Shown here: positions 20,017-35,200 of the stretch, piece by piece
How the letters are laid out: each line of letters starts with the position of its first letter
Numbering within the stretch: position 1 is the first letter of the stretch
NCBI GenBank assembly: GCA_014843695.1
Contig: CM026400.1
Location: 13,471,631-13,535,630, forward strand
Length of the DNA: 64,000 bases
Reading direction: 5' to 3'
From: Archivesica marissinica
Lineage: Eukaryota > Mollusca > Bivalvia > Venerida > Vesicomyidae
Made by a program: the position numbers and the translations under genes
The notes under the pieces: model-generated
Databases searched by the model: none
What the model saw: the letters and a program-made list of their open reading frames with translations, nothing else
Told to the model about the DNA's origin: nothing

Positions 20017-22085
20017 GCTATGTTGTAGTATATGACATTAGTATGAGGTAGTATATGACATCAGTATGTTGTAGTATATGACATTAGTATGAGGTAGTAT
20101 ATGACATCAGTATGTGGCAGTACATGACATTAGTATGTGGCAGTACATGACATTAGTATGTGGTAGTATATGACATTAGTATGTGGTAGTATATGACATT
20201 AGTATGTGGTAGTATATGACATTAGTATGTGGTAGTACATGACATTAGTATGACATTAGTATGTTGTAGTATATGACATTAGTATGTGGTAGTACATAAC
20301 ATCAGTATGTGGTAGTACATGACATCAGTATGTGGTAGTATATGACATTAGTATGTGGTAGTACATGACATTAGTATGACATTAGTATGTTGTAGTATAT
20401 GACATTAGTATGAGGTAGTATATGACATCATTATGTGGTAGTACATGACATTAGTATGTGGTAGTACATGACATTAGTATGTGGTAGTACATGACATTAG
20501 TATGTGGTAGTACATGACATTAGTATGTGGTAGTACATGACATTAGTATGTGGTAGTACATGACATTAGTATGTGGTAGTACATGACATTAGTATGACAT
20601 TAGGTGGTAGTACATGACATTAGTATGTGGTAGTACATGACATTAGTATGACATCAGTATGTTGTAGTACATGACATTAGTATGAGGTAGTATATGACAT
20701 CATTATGTGGTAGTACATGACATTAGTATGTGGTAGTACATGACATTAGTATGTGGTAGTATATGACATTAGTATGTGGTAGTACATGACATTAGTATGT
20801 GGTAGTATATGACATTAGTATGTGGTAGTACATGACATTAGTATGTGGTAGTACATGACATTAGTATGTGGTAGTACATGACATTAGTATGTGGTAGTAC
20901 ATGACATTAGTATGTGGTAGTACATGACATTAGTATGTGGTAGTATATGACATTAGTATGTGGTAGTATATGACATTAGTATGTGGTAGTACATGACATT
21001 AGTATGTGGTAGTACATGACATTAGTATGTGGTAGTACATGACATTAGTATGTGGTAGTACATGACATTAGTATGACATTAGGTGGTAGTACATGACATT
21101 AGTATGTGGTAGTACATGACATTAGTATGACATCAGTATGTTGTAGTACATGACATCAGTATGTTGTAGTACATGACATTAGTATGTGGTAGTACATGAC
21201 ATTAGTATGACATCAGTATGTTGTAGTACATGACATCAGTATGTTGTAGTACATGACATTAGTATGACATCAGTATGTTGTAGTATATGACATTAGTATG
21301 ACATCAGTATGTGGTAGTACATGACATTAGTATGACATCAGTATGTTGTAGTACATGACATCAGTATGTGGTAGTATATGACATCAGTATGACATTAGTA
21401 TGTTGTAGTATATGACATTAGTATGACATTAGTATGTTGTAGTACATGACATTAGTATGTGGTAGTATATGACATCAGTATGTGGTAGTACATGACATTA
21501 GTATGACATTAGTATGTTGTAGTACATGACATTAGTATGTTGTAGTATATGACATTAGTATGACATTAGTATGTTGTAGTACATGACATTAGTATGTGGT
21601 AGTATATGACATTAGTGTGTTGTAGTATATGACATTAGTATGTGGTAGTACATGACATTAGTATGTGGTAGTACATGACATTAGTATGAGGTAGTACATG
21701 ATATTAGTATGAGGTAGTACATGGTATTAGTATGTGGTAGTATATGACATTAGTATGAGGTAGTACATGACATTAGTATGAGGTAGTACATGATATTAGT
21801 ATGAGGTAGTACATGGTATTAGTATGTTGTAGTACATGGTATTAGTATGTTGTAGTACATGACATTAGTATGAGGTAGTACATGACATTAGTATGAGGTA
21901 GTACATGATATTAGTATGAGGTAGTACATGATATTAGTATGAGGTAGTACATGATATTAGTATGAGGTAGTACATGGTATTAGTATGAGGTAGTACATGA
22001 CATTAGTATGAGGTAGTACATGACATTAGTATGAGGTAGTACATGACATTAGTATGAGGTAGTACATGACATTAGTATGATATTT
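20017..22085. repeat. 23-bp minisatellite (about 90 copies)
   Basis: The core ATGTGGTAGTACATGACATT recurs with 10-bp half-units (ATGACATTAG) interspersed. The final 400 bp use the variant GAGGTAGTACATGATATTAG. The unit resembles the preceding 20-bp unit (GGTACATGACATT). Confidence 0.95.
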
Positions 22086-22124
22086 GTCTGGTAAGTCACA
22101 TTTATCTGCGGTACGTGACATTTG

Positions 22125-23393
22125 ATATTCTACGGTGCATTTACTTGTGCTACATACTGAGATATTCTACTATACATTTACTTGTGCTACATACTGAGAT
22201 ATTCTACTATACATTTACGTGTGCTACATACTGAGATATTCTACTGTACATTTACTTGTGCTACATACTGAGATATTCTACTATACATTTACTTGTGCTA
22301 CATACTGAGATATTCTACTATACATTTACTTGTGCTACATACTGAGATATTCTACTATACATTTACGTGTGCTACATACTGAGATATTCTACTATACATT
22401 TACTTGTGCTACATACTGAGATATTCTACTATACATTTACTTGTGCTACATACTGAGATATTCTACTATACATTTACTTGTGCTACATACTGAGATATTC
22501 TACTATACATGTACTTGTGCTACATACTGAGATATTCTACTATACATTTACTTGTGCTACATACTGAGATATTCTACTATACATGTACTTGTGCTACATA
22601 CTGAGATATTCTACTATACATTTACGTGTGCTACATACTGAGATATTCTACTATACATTTACTTGTGCTACATACTGAGATATTCTACTATACATGTACT
22701 TGTGCTACATACTGAGATATTCTACTATACATTTACTTGTGCTACATACTGAGATATTCTACTATACATGTACTTGTGCTACATACTGAGATATTCTACT
22801 ATACATTTACGTGTGCTACATACTGAGATATTCTACTATACATTTACTTGTGCTACATACTGAGATATTCTACTATACATGTACTTGTGCTACATACTGA
22901 GATATTCTACTATACATTTACTTGTGCTACATACTGAGATATTCTACTATACATGTACTTGTGCTACATACTGAGATATTCTACTATACATTTACGTGTG
23001 CTACATACTGAGATATTCTACTATACATGTACTTGTGCTACATACTGAGATATTATACTATACATTTACGTGTGCTACATACTGAGATATTATACTATAC
23101 ATTTACTTGTGCTACATACTGAGATATTCTACTATACATTTACGTGTGCTACATACTGAGATATTATACTATACATTTACTTGTGCTACATACTGAGATA
23201 TTATACTATACATTTACTTGTGCTACATACTGAGATATTCTACTATACATGTACTTGTGCTACATACTGAGATATTCTACTATACATTTACGTGTGCTAC
23301 ATACTGAGATATTCTACTGTACATTTACGTGTGCTACATACTGAGATATTCTACTATACATTTACTTGTGCTACATACTGAGATATTCTACGA
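22125..23393. repeat. 37-bp minisatellite with 185-bp higher-order repeat (about 34 copies)
   Basis: The unit contains GAGATATTCTACTATACATT and TTGTGCTACATACT. The variant TTTACGTG recurs at 22621, 22806 and 22991, giving an exact five-unit (185 bp) higher-order period. The linker 22086-22124 still carries TGCGGTACGTGACATTT, linking it to the 19691 array. Confidence 0.95.
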
Positions 23394-23529
23394 TGCGGAT
23401 GAGATGATAAAACGATTACTGTCTTACATTTCCAATTTCCAATCATTAGTATGTCTTGTGAAACTTATACATTCTGCAATGATCTAGACATGAATTATGT
23501 TCGGTAAAATAATTATTTGTAAATGTGTT
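23394..23529. other. Short spacer between arrays
   Basis: Single-copy-looking AT-rich sequence; no feature recognised. Confidence 0.4.
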
Positions 23530-24850
23530 TGTTTAAGGTTGTATCAACTGCTTATGTTTGATTTGTGTGTTTAAGGTTGTACCAACTGTCAATGTTTGTG
23601 TTGTGTGTTTAAGGTTGTACTAACTGCTTATGTTTGTTTTATGTGTATAAGGTTGTACAAACTGCTTATGTTTGTTTTATGTGTTTATGGTTGTACCAAC
23701 TGCTTATGTTTGTTTTGTGTGTTTAAGGTTATACCAACTGCTTATGTTTGTTTTATGTGTTTAAGGTTGTACAAACTGCTTATATTTGTTTTGTGTGTTT
23801 AAGGTTGTACCAACTGCTTATATTTGTTTTATGTGTTTAAGGTTGTACCAACTGCTTATATTTGTTTTGTGTGTTTAAGGTTGTACCAACTGCTTATATT
23901 TGTTTTATGTGTTTAAGGTTGTACCAACTGCTTTTATTTGTTTTGTGTGTTTACGGTTACACCAACTGCTTATATTTGTTGTATGTGTTTAAGGTTGTAC
24001 CAACTGCTTATATTTGTTTTGTGTGTTTAAGGTTGTACCAACTGCTTATATTTGTTGTATGTGTTTAAGGTTGTACCAACTGCTTATATTTGTTTTATGT
24101 GTTTAAGGTTGTACCAACTGCTTATATTTGTTTTATGTGTTTAAGGTTGTACCAACTGCTTATATTTGTTTTGTATGTTTAAGGTTGTACCAACTGCTTA
24201 TATTTGTTGTATGTGTTTAAGGTTGTACCAACTGCTTATATTTGATTTATGTGTTTAAGGTTGTACCAACTGCTTATATTTGTTTTGTATGTTTAAGGTT
24301 ATACCAACTGCTTATGTTTGTTTTATTTGTTTACGGTTGTACCAACTGCTTATGTTTGTTTTGTGTGTTAAGGTTGTACCAACTGCATATATTTGTGTTA
24401 TGTATTTAAGGTTGTACCAACTGCTTATGTTTGTTTTATGTGTTTAAGGTTGTCCCAACTGCTTATGTTTGTTTTATGTGTTTAAGGTTGTACCAACTGC
24501 TTATATTTGTTTTATGTGTTTAAGGTTGTTCCAACTGCTTATGTTGGTTTTGTGTGTTTAAGGTTGTACCAACTGCTTATGTTTGTTTTATGTGCTTAAG
24601 GTTGTACCAACTGCTTATATTTGTTTGATGTGTTTAAGGTTGTACCAACTGATTATGTTTGTTTTATGTGTTTAAGGTTGTACCAACTGCTTATGTTTGT
24701 TTTATGTGTTTAAGGTTGTACCAACTGCTTATATTTGTTTTGTATGTTTAAGGTTGTACCAACTGCTTATGTTGGTTTTGTGAGCTTACGGTTACACCAA
24801 CTGCTTATGTTTGTTTTGTGAGCTTACGGTTACACCAACTGCTTATGTCA
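23530..24850. repeat. 38-bp minisatellite (about 34 copies)
   Basis: The unit contains GTTTAAGGTTGTACCAACTG followed by CTTATATTTGTTTTATGT-like sequence. ORFs of 68 codons on the plus strand (23596-23802, 23862-24068) are the unit read in frame and not genes. Confidence 0.95.
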
Positions 24851-26227
24851 TATCGCGACTCTCCAGTTATTATTGATGGAGGATGCCCCCGGGTGCCCCT
24901 CCGAACAGTATTTCAGAACGGACGGGTGTCCATGTAGAACCACCCAGTCAACGACCATAACATCCTGGCCACGGAGGCCAGTAAATTACATTAATTTATA
25001 TATAAATCCAAATCATCTATAACTATGTATTTAACACTGTGATAAGTACGCATATGGAGTATAATTTTATATTTACACTTGAAGACAAAAACAACACATA
25101 AAGAACCTTTAAATATTAGAGGAGGTGTAAAATTAGTCCGTATCATTGTGGCCAAATTTCAATGTTCTCACAAGAAACCAAGCTAAACATGAATACAAAC
25201 CGATTTATGACATCTTGATTTGACATCAATGTACGTCTAACGTATCTATTACATTTCCTAAATTGATTGTCGATTGCAGATTTAATTCCGCACTAGGGTT
25301 ATAACTTGTATACCTATTTTCGAAATCTTTAGAAGCGACCTAGATTGCTTGCACGTCGGTATTCGCGAGTATTAATACCTCCCACAAATTGTGTATGTAT
25401 GCATTTATAAAGAATGGCTTGACTTTTGAGCATTTGTTTCATATTCTCGTCAGAGCATGGATATTTTAATAAATGTGATTTGAAAGATTTAAAACATTCC
25501 GATTAGTACCATATATGTATATGTGCACTTACATACAGTACCATATATGTATATGTGCACTTACATACAGTATCATATAATGTTAGAATATGTTTGTCGC
25601 AAAGCATGATAAACATTATGCAATAATCAATCTTACGGAAGTTGAAAGGCACATTTTATAGTTTTATGTGAAGTAAGCAACCGAACTGTGCGTACATTCA
25701 GAGAGTTCTAAGTATTACATGGAAATAATGGCTTACCCCTATCTTCGACTCGTGTAGAATGCACAAGTTGACGATGTACTATAAAGGTAAGTAGCAGCAT
25801 TTATAACGAAACATGTGGATTGAAGCCTGTAATTATATATTGGGTATTTGGTCAGACTCATATATTTAACTAGTGTAATGATATTTTACTGTGCTATATT
25901 ATGAAACAGAATTTATGTACAATATATACAAAGTAAGCAAACCTGGGTTGAGCCACAACATTAGAGACGGCTCTTCCCAAATAATAGTCCGACCACACAT
26001 AACAGCGATAAACAAATTCGTGTACAGAGCACACATAATGGTGACATTTTAATCGTCCATTCAATACAGTTCAAGACAACCCTCTCGCGAGCAATCCCCT
26101 TTTACGAACATGTGCTACTGTTACAAACATGATCAGAGCTCAATGCTACAACGCACACCCTCGGAAGTCACTTGCTCTTCTGACTACAGCATCAACAAAA
26201 TATAAAAATACCCAGTGCACACCATTT
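24851..26227. other. Spacer between two large arrays
   Basis: Mostly single-copy-looking AT-rich DNA. The first 130 bp hold a possible SINE head on the minus strand (CTGGCCTCCGTGGCCAGGAT and following). A 34-bp direct duplication, ACCATATATGTATATGTGCA and following, lies at about 25507-25570. No gene was recognised. Confidence 0.5.
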
Positions 26228-29200
26228 GCTGCCGAACCAAAACACCTACATCTACTGACATGATCCTTCTTGCCGAACCAAAACACCTACCTCTACTGAC
26301 ATTGTCCTTGTTGCCGAACCAAAAAACCTACCTCTACTGATATAGATGATCATTATTGCCGAACCAAAACACCTACCTCTACTGACATTGTCCTTGTTGC
26401 CGAACCAAAACACCTACCTCTACTGACATTGTCCTTGTTGCCGAACCAAAACACCTACCTATACTGACATATATGATCATTCTTGCCGAACCAATACACC
26501 TACCTCTACTGATATATATGATCCTTCTTGCCGAACTAACATACCTACCTCTACTGACATATATGATCCTTCTTGTCGAACCAAAACACCTACCTCTACT
26601 GATATATATGATCCTTCTTGCCGAACCAAAACACCTACCTCTACTGACATGATCCTTCTTGCCGAACCAAAACACCTACCTCTACTGACATTATCCTTCT
26701 TGCCGAATCAACACACCTACCTCTACTGATATATACGATCCTTCTTGCCGAACCAAAACACCTACCTCTACTTATATATATGATCCTTCTTGCCGAACCA
26801 ACACACCTACCTCTACTGACATTATCCTTCTTGCCGAACCAACACGCCTACCTCTACTGATATATATGATCCTTCTTTCCGAACCAAAACACCTACCTCT
26901 ACTGACATTATCCTTCTTGCCGAACCAAAACACCTACCTCTACTGACATTATCCTTCTTGCCGAACCAACACACCTACCTCTACTGATATATATGATCCT
27001 TCTTGCCGAACCAAAACACCTACCTCTACTGATATATATGATCCTTCTTGCCGAACCAACACACCTACCTCTACTGACATTATCCTTCTTGTCGAACCAA
27101 CACGCCTACCTCTACTGATATATATGATCCTTCTTGTCGAACCAAAACACCTACCTCTACTGACATGATCCTTCTTGCCGAACCAAAACACCTACCTCTA
27201 CTGACATTATCCTTCTTGCCGAACCAACACACCTACCTCTACTGACATTATCCTTCTTGCCGAACCAACACACCTACCTCTACTGACATTATCCTTCTTG
27301 CCGAACCAAAACACCTACCTCTACTGACATTATCCTTCTTGCCGAACCAACACACCTACCTCTACTGACATTATCCTTCTTGCCGAACCAACACACCTAC
27401 CTCTACTGACATTATCCTTCTTGCCGAACCAACACACCTACCTCTACTGACATTATCCTTCTTGCCGAACCAAAACAACTACCTCTACTGATATATATGA
27501 TCCTTCTTGCCGAACCAACACACCTACCTCTACTGACATTATCCTTCTTGCCGAACCAACACGCCTACCTCTACTGATATATATGATCCTTCTTGCCGAA
27601 CCAAAACACCTACCTCTACTGACATGATCCTTCTTGCCGAACCAAAACACCTACCTCTACTGACATTATCCTTCTTGCCGAACCACCACACCTACCTCTA
27701 CTGACATTATCCTTCTTGCCGAACCAACACACCTACCTCTACTGACATTATCCTTCTTGCCGAACCAAAACACCTACCTCTACTGACATTATCCTTCTTG
27801 CCGAACCAACACACCTACCTCTACTGACATTATCCTTCTCGCCGAACCAACACGCCTACCTCTACTTATATATATGATCCTTCTTGCCGAACCAAAACAC
27901 CTACCTCTACTGATATATATGATCCTTCTTGCCGAACCAACACACCTACCTCTATTGACATTATCCTTATTGCCGAACCAACACGCCTACCTATACTGAT
28001 ATATATGATCCTTCTTGCCGAACCAAAACACCTACCTCTACTGACATTATCCTTCTTGCCGAACCAACACACCTACCTCTACTGACATGATCCTTCTTGC
28101 CGAACCAAACACCTACCTCTACTGACATTATCCTTCTTGCCGAACCAACACACCTACCTCTACTGACATTATCCTTCTTGCCGAACCAACACACCTACCT
28201 CTACTGACATTATCCTTCTTGCCGAACCAAAACACCTACCTCTACTGACATTATCCTTCTTGCCGAACCAACACACCTACCTCTACTGACATTATCCTTC
28301 TTGCCGAACCAACACACCTACCTCTACTGACATTATCCTTCTTGCCGAACCAACACACCTACCTCTACTGACATTATCCTTCTTGCCGAACCAACACACC
28401 TACCTCTACTGATATTGATCCTTCTTGCCGAACCAACACACCTACCTCTACTGACATTATCCTTCTTGCCGAACCAACACGCCTACCTCTACTGATATAT
28501 ATGATCCTTCTTGCCGAACCAAAACACCTACCTCTACTGACATTATCCTTCTTGCCGAACCAACCCTTGCCGAACCAAACACCTACCTCTACTGACATTA
28601 TCCTTCTTGCCGAACCAACACACCTACCTCTACTGACATTATCCTTCTTGCCGAACCAACACACCTACCTCTACTGACATTATCCTTCTTGCCGAACCAA
28701 CATACCTACCTCTACTGACATTATCCTTCTTGCCGAACCAACACGCCTACCTCTACTGATATATATGATCCTTCTTGCCGAACCAAAACACCTACCTCTA
28801 CTGACATGATCCTTCTTGCCGAACCAAAACACCTACCTCTACTGACATTATCCTTCTTGCCGAACCAAAACACCTACCTCTACTGACATTGTCCTTGTTG
28901 CCGAACCAAAAAACCTACCTCTACTGATATAGATGATCATTATTGCCGAACCAAAACACCTACCTCTACTGACATTGTCCTTGTTGCCGAACCAAAAAAC
29001 CTACCTCTACTGATATAGATGATCATTATTGCCGAACCAAAACACCTACCTCTACTGACATTGTCCTTGTTGCCGAACCAAAACACCTACCTCTACTGAC
29101 ATTGTCCTTGTTGCCGAACCAAAACACCTACCTATACTGACATATATGATCATTCTTGCCGAACCAATACACCTACCTCTACTGATATATATGATCCTTC

Positions 29201-32200
29201 TTGCCGAACCAACATACCTACCTCTACTGACATATATGATCCTTCTTGTCGAACCAAAACACCTACCTCTACTGATATATATGATCCTTCTTGCCGAACC
29301 AAAACACCTACCTCTACTGACATGATCCTTCTTGCCGAACCAAAACACCTACCTCTACTGACATTATCCTTCTTGCCGAACCAACACACCTACCTCTACT
29401 GATATATACGATCCTTCTTGCCGAACCAAAACACCTACCTCTACTTATATATATGATCCTTCTTGCCGAACCAACACACCTACCTCTACTGACATTATCC
29501 TTCTTGCCGAACCAACACGCCTACCTCTACTGATATATATGATCCTTCTTGCCGAACCAAAACACCTACCTCTACTGACATTATCCTTCTTGCCGAACCA
29601 AAACACCTACCTCTACTGACATTATCCTTCTTGCCGAACCAACACACCTACCTCTACTGATATATATGATCCTTCTTGCCGAACCAAAACACCTACCTCT
29701 ACTGATATATATGATCCTTCTTGCCGAACCAACACACCTACCTCTACTGACATTATCCTTCTTGCCGAACCAACACGCCTACCTCTACTGATATATATGA
29801 TCCTTCTTGCCGAACCAAAACACCTACCTCTACTGACATGATCCTTCTTGCCGAACCAAAACACCTACCTCTACTGACATTATCCTTCTTGCCGAACCAA
29901 CACACCTACCTCTACTGACATTATCCTTCTTGCCGAACCAACACACCTACCTCTACTGACATTATCCTTCTTGCCGAACCAACACACCTACCTCTACTGA
30001 CATTATCCTTCTTGCCGAACCAACACACCTACCTCTACTGACATTATCCTTCTTGCCGAACCAACACACCTACCTCTACTGACATTATCCTTCTTGCCGA
30101 ACCAAACAACTACCTCTACTGATATTATATCCTTCTTGCCGAACCAACACACCTACCTCTACTGACATTATCCTTCTTGCCGAACCAACACGCCTACCTC
30201 TACTGATATATATGATCCTTCTTGCCGAACCAAAACACCTACCTCTACTGACATGATCCTTCTTGCCGAACCAAAACACCTACCTCTACTGACATTATCC
30301 TTCTTGCCGAACCACCACACCTACCTCTACTGACATTATCCTTCTTGCCGAACCAACACACCTACCTCTACTGACATTATCCTTCTTGCCGAACCAAAAC
30401 ACCTACCTCTACTGACATTATCCTTCTTGCCGAACCAACACACCTACCTCTACTGACATTATCCTTCTTGCCGAACCAACATACCTACCTCTACTGACAT
30501 TATCCTTCTTGCCGAACCAACACGCCTACCTCTACTGATATATATGATCCTTCTTGCCGAACCAAAACACCTACCTCTACTGACATGATCCTTCTTGCCG
30601 AACCAAAACACCTACCTCTACTGACATTATCCTTCTTGCCGAACCAACACACCTACCTCTACTGATATAATATCCTTCTTGCCGAACCAACACACCTACC
30701 TCTACTGACATAATATCCTTCTTGCCGAACCAAAACACCTACCTCTACTGATATAATGATCCTTCTTGCCGAACCAAAACACCTACCTCTACTGACATTA
30801 TCCTTCTTGCCGAACCAACACACCTACCTCTACTGACATGATCCTTCTTGCCGAACCAAACACCTACCTCTACTGACATTATCCTTCTTGCCGAACCAAA
30901 ACACCTACCTCTACTGACATTATCCTTCTTGCCGAACCAACACACCTACCTCTACTGACATTATCCTTCTTGCCGAACCAACACACCTACCTCTACTGAC
31001 ATTATCCTTCTTGCCGAACCAAAACACCTACCTCTACTGACATTATCCTTCTTGCCGAACCAACACACCTACCTCTACTGATATATATGATCCTTCTTGC
31101 CGAACCAACACACCTACCTCTACTGACATTATCCTTCTTGCCGAACCAACACGCCTACCTCTACTGATATATATGATCCTTCTTGCCGAACCAAAACACC
31201 TACCTCTACTGACATGATCCTTCTTGCCGAACCAAAACACCTACCTCTACTGACATTATCCTTCTTGCCGAACCAACACACCTACCTCTACTGACATTAT
31301 CCTTCTTGCCGAACCAACACACCTACCTCTACTGACATTATCCTTCTTGCCGAACCAAAACACCTACCTCTACTGACATTATCCTTCTTGCCGAACCAAC
31401 ACACCTACCTCTACTGACATAATATCCTTCTTGCCGAACCAACACACCTACCTCTACTGACATTATCCTTCTTGCCGAACCAACACGCCTACCTCTACTG
31501 ATAATATGATCCTTCTTGCCGAACCAAACACCTACCTCTACTGACATTATCTTCTTGCCGAACCAACACACCTACCTCTACTGACATGATCCTTCTTGCC
31601 GAACCAAAACACCTACCTCTACTGACATTATCCTTCTTGCCGAACCAACACACCTACCTCTACTGACATTATCCTTCTTGCCGAACCAACACACCTACCT
31701 CTACTGACATTATCCTTCTTGCCGAACCAAAACACCTACCTCTACTGACATTATCCTTCTTGCCGAACCAACACACCTACCTCTACTGACATTATCCTTC
31801 TTGCCGAACCAACACACCTACCTCTACTGACATTATCCTTCTTGCCGAACCAACACACCTACCTCTACTGACATTATCCTTCTTGCCGAACCAAAACAAC
31901 TACCTCTACTGATATATATGATCCTTCTTGCCGAACCAACACACCTACCTCTACTGATATATATGATCCTTCTTGCCGAACCAAAACACCTACCTCTACT
32001 TATATATATGATCCTTCTTGCCGAACCAACACACCTACCTCTACTGACATTATCCTTCTTGCCGAACCAACACGCCTACCTCTACTGATATATATGATCC
32101 TTCTTGCCGAACCAAAACACCTACCTCTACTGACATTATCCTTCTTGCCGAACCAAAACACCTACCTCTACTGACATTATCCTTCTTGCCGAACCAACAC

Positions 32201-35200
32201 ACCTACCTCTACTGATATATATGATCCTTCTTGCCGAACCAAAACACCTACCTCTACTGATATATATGATCCTTCTTGCCGAACCAACACACCTACCTCT
32301 ACTGACATTATCCTTCTTGCCGAACCAACACGCCTACCTCTACTGATATATATGATCCTTCTTGCCGAACCAAAACACCTACCTCTACTGACATTATCCT
32401 TCTTGCCGAACCAAAACACCTACCTCTACTGACATTATCCTTCTTGCCGAACCAACACACCTACCTCTACTGACATTATCCTTCTTGCCGAACCAACACA
32501 CCTACCTCTACTGACATTATCCTTCTTGCCGAACCAACTCTACTGATATATATGATCCTTCTTGCCGAACCAAAACACCTACCTCTACTGACATGATCCT
32601 TCTTGCCGAACCAAAACACCTACCTCTACTGACATTATCCTTCTTGCCGAACCAACACACCTACCTCTACTGACATTATCCTTCTTGCCGAACCAACACA
32701 CCTACCTCTACTGACATTATCCTTCTTGCCGAACCAAAACACCTACCTCTACTGACATTATCCTTCTTGCCGAACCAACACACCTACCTCTACTGACATT
32801 ATCCTTCTTGCCGAACCAACACACCTACCTCTACTGACATTATCCTTCTTGCCGAACCAACACGCCTACCTCTACTGATATATATGATCCTTCTTGCCGA
32901 ACCAAAACACCTACCTCTACTGACATGATCCTTCTTGCCGAACCAAAACACCTACCTCTACTGACATTATCCTTCTTGCCGAACCAACACACCTACCTCT
33001 ACTGACATTATCCTTCTTGCCGAACCAACACACCTACCTCTACTGACATTATCCTTCTTGCCGAACCAAAACACCTACCTCTACTGACATTATCCTTCTT
33101 GCCGAACCAACACACCTACCTCTACTGATATATATGATCCTTCTTGCCGAACCAACACACCTACCTCTACTGACATTATCCTTCTTGCCGAACCAACACG
33201 CCTACCTCTACTGATATATATGATCCTTCTTGCCGAACCAAAACACCTACCTCTACTGACATGATCCTTCTTGCCGAACCAAAACACCTACCTCTACTGA
33301 CATTATCCTTCTTGCCGAACCAACACACCTACCTCTACTGACATTATCCTTCTTGCCGAACCAACACACCTACCTCTACTGACATTATCCTTCTTGCCGA
33401 ACCAAAACACCTACCTCTACTGACATTATCCTTCTTGCCGAACCAACACACCTACCTCTACTGACATTATCCTTCTTGCCGAACCAACACACCTACCTCT
33501 ACTGACATTATCCTTCTTGCCGAACCAACACGCCTACCTCTACTGATATATATGATCCTTCTTGCCGAACCAAAACACCTACCTCTACTGACATTATCCT
33601 TCTTGCCGAACCAACACACCTACCTCTACTGACATGATCCTTCTTGCCGAACCAAAACACCTACCTCTACTGACATTATCCTTCTTGCCGAACCAACACA
33701 CCTACCTCTACTGACATTATCCTTCTTGCCGAACCAACACACCTACCTCTACTGACATTATCCTTCTTGCCGAACCAAAACACCTACCTCTACTGACATT
33801 ATCCTTCTTGCCGAACCAACACACCTACCTCTACTGACATTATCCTTCTTGCCGAACCAACACACCTACCTCTACTGACATTATCCTTCTTGCCGAACCA
33901 ACACACCTACCTCTACTGACATTATCCTTCTTGCCGAACCAAAACAACTACCTCTACTGATATATATGATCCTTCTTGCCGAACCAACACACCTACCTCT
34001 ACTGATATATATGATCCTTCTTGCCGAACCAAAACACCTACCTCTACTTATATATATGATCCTTCTTGCCGAACCAACACACCTACCTCTACTGACATTA
34101 TCCTTCTTGCCGAACCAACACGCCTACCTCTACTGATATATATGATCCTTCTTGCCGAACCAAAACACCTACCTCTACTGACATTATCCTTCTTGCCGAA
34201 CCAAAACACCTACCTCTACTGACATTATCCTTCTTGCCGAACCAACACACCTACCTCTACTGATATATATGATCCTTCTTGCCGAACCAAAACACCTACC
34301 TCTACTGATATATATGATCCTTCTTGCCGAACCAACACACCTACCTCTACTGACATTATCCTTCTTGCCGAACCAACACGCCTACCTCTACTGATATATA
34401 TGATCCTTCTTGCCGAACCAAAACACCTACCTCTACTGACATGATCCTTCTTGCCGAACCAAAACACCTACCTCTACTGACATTATCCTTCTTGCCGAAC
34501 CAACACACCTACCTCTACTGACATTATCCTTCTTGCCGAACCAACACACCTACCTCTACTGACATTATCCTTCTTGCCGAACCAACACACCTACCTCTAC
34601 TGACATTATCCTTCTTGCCGAACCAAAACACCTACCTCTACTGACATTATCCTTCTTGCCGAACCAACACACCTACCTCTACTGACATTATCCTTCTTGC
34701 CGAACCAACACACCTACCTCTACTGACATTATCCTTCTTGCCGAACCAAAACACCTACCTCTACTGACATTATCCTTCTTGCCGAACCAACACACCTACC
34801 TCTACTGATATATATGATCCTTCTTGCCGAACCAAAACACCTACCTCTACTGACATTATCCTTCTTGCCGAACCAACACACCTACCTCTACTGACATATA
34901 TCCTTCTTGCCGAACCAACACACCTACCTCTACTGACATTATCCTTCTTGCCGAACCAACACACCTACCTCTACTGACATTATCCTTCTTGCCGAACCAA
35001 CACACCTACCTCTACTGACATTATCCTTCTTGCCGAACCAACACACCTACCTCTACTGACATTATCCTTCTTGCCGAACCAACACCTACCTCTACTGATA
35101 TATGATCCTTCTTGCCGAACCAAAACACCTACCTCTACTGACATGATCCTTCTTGCCGAACCAAAACACCTACCTCTACTGACATTATCCTTCTTGCCGA

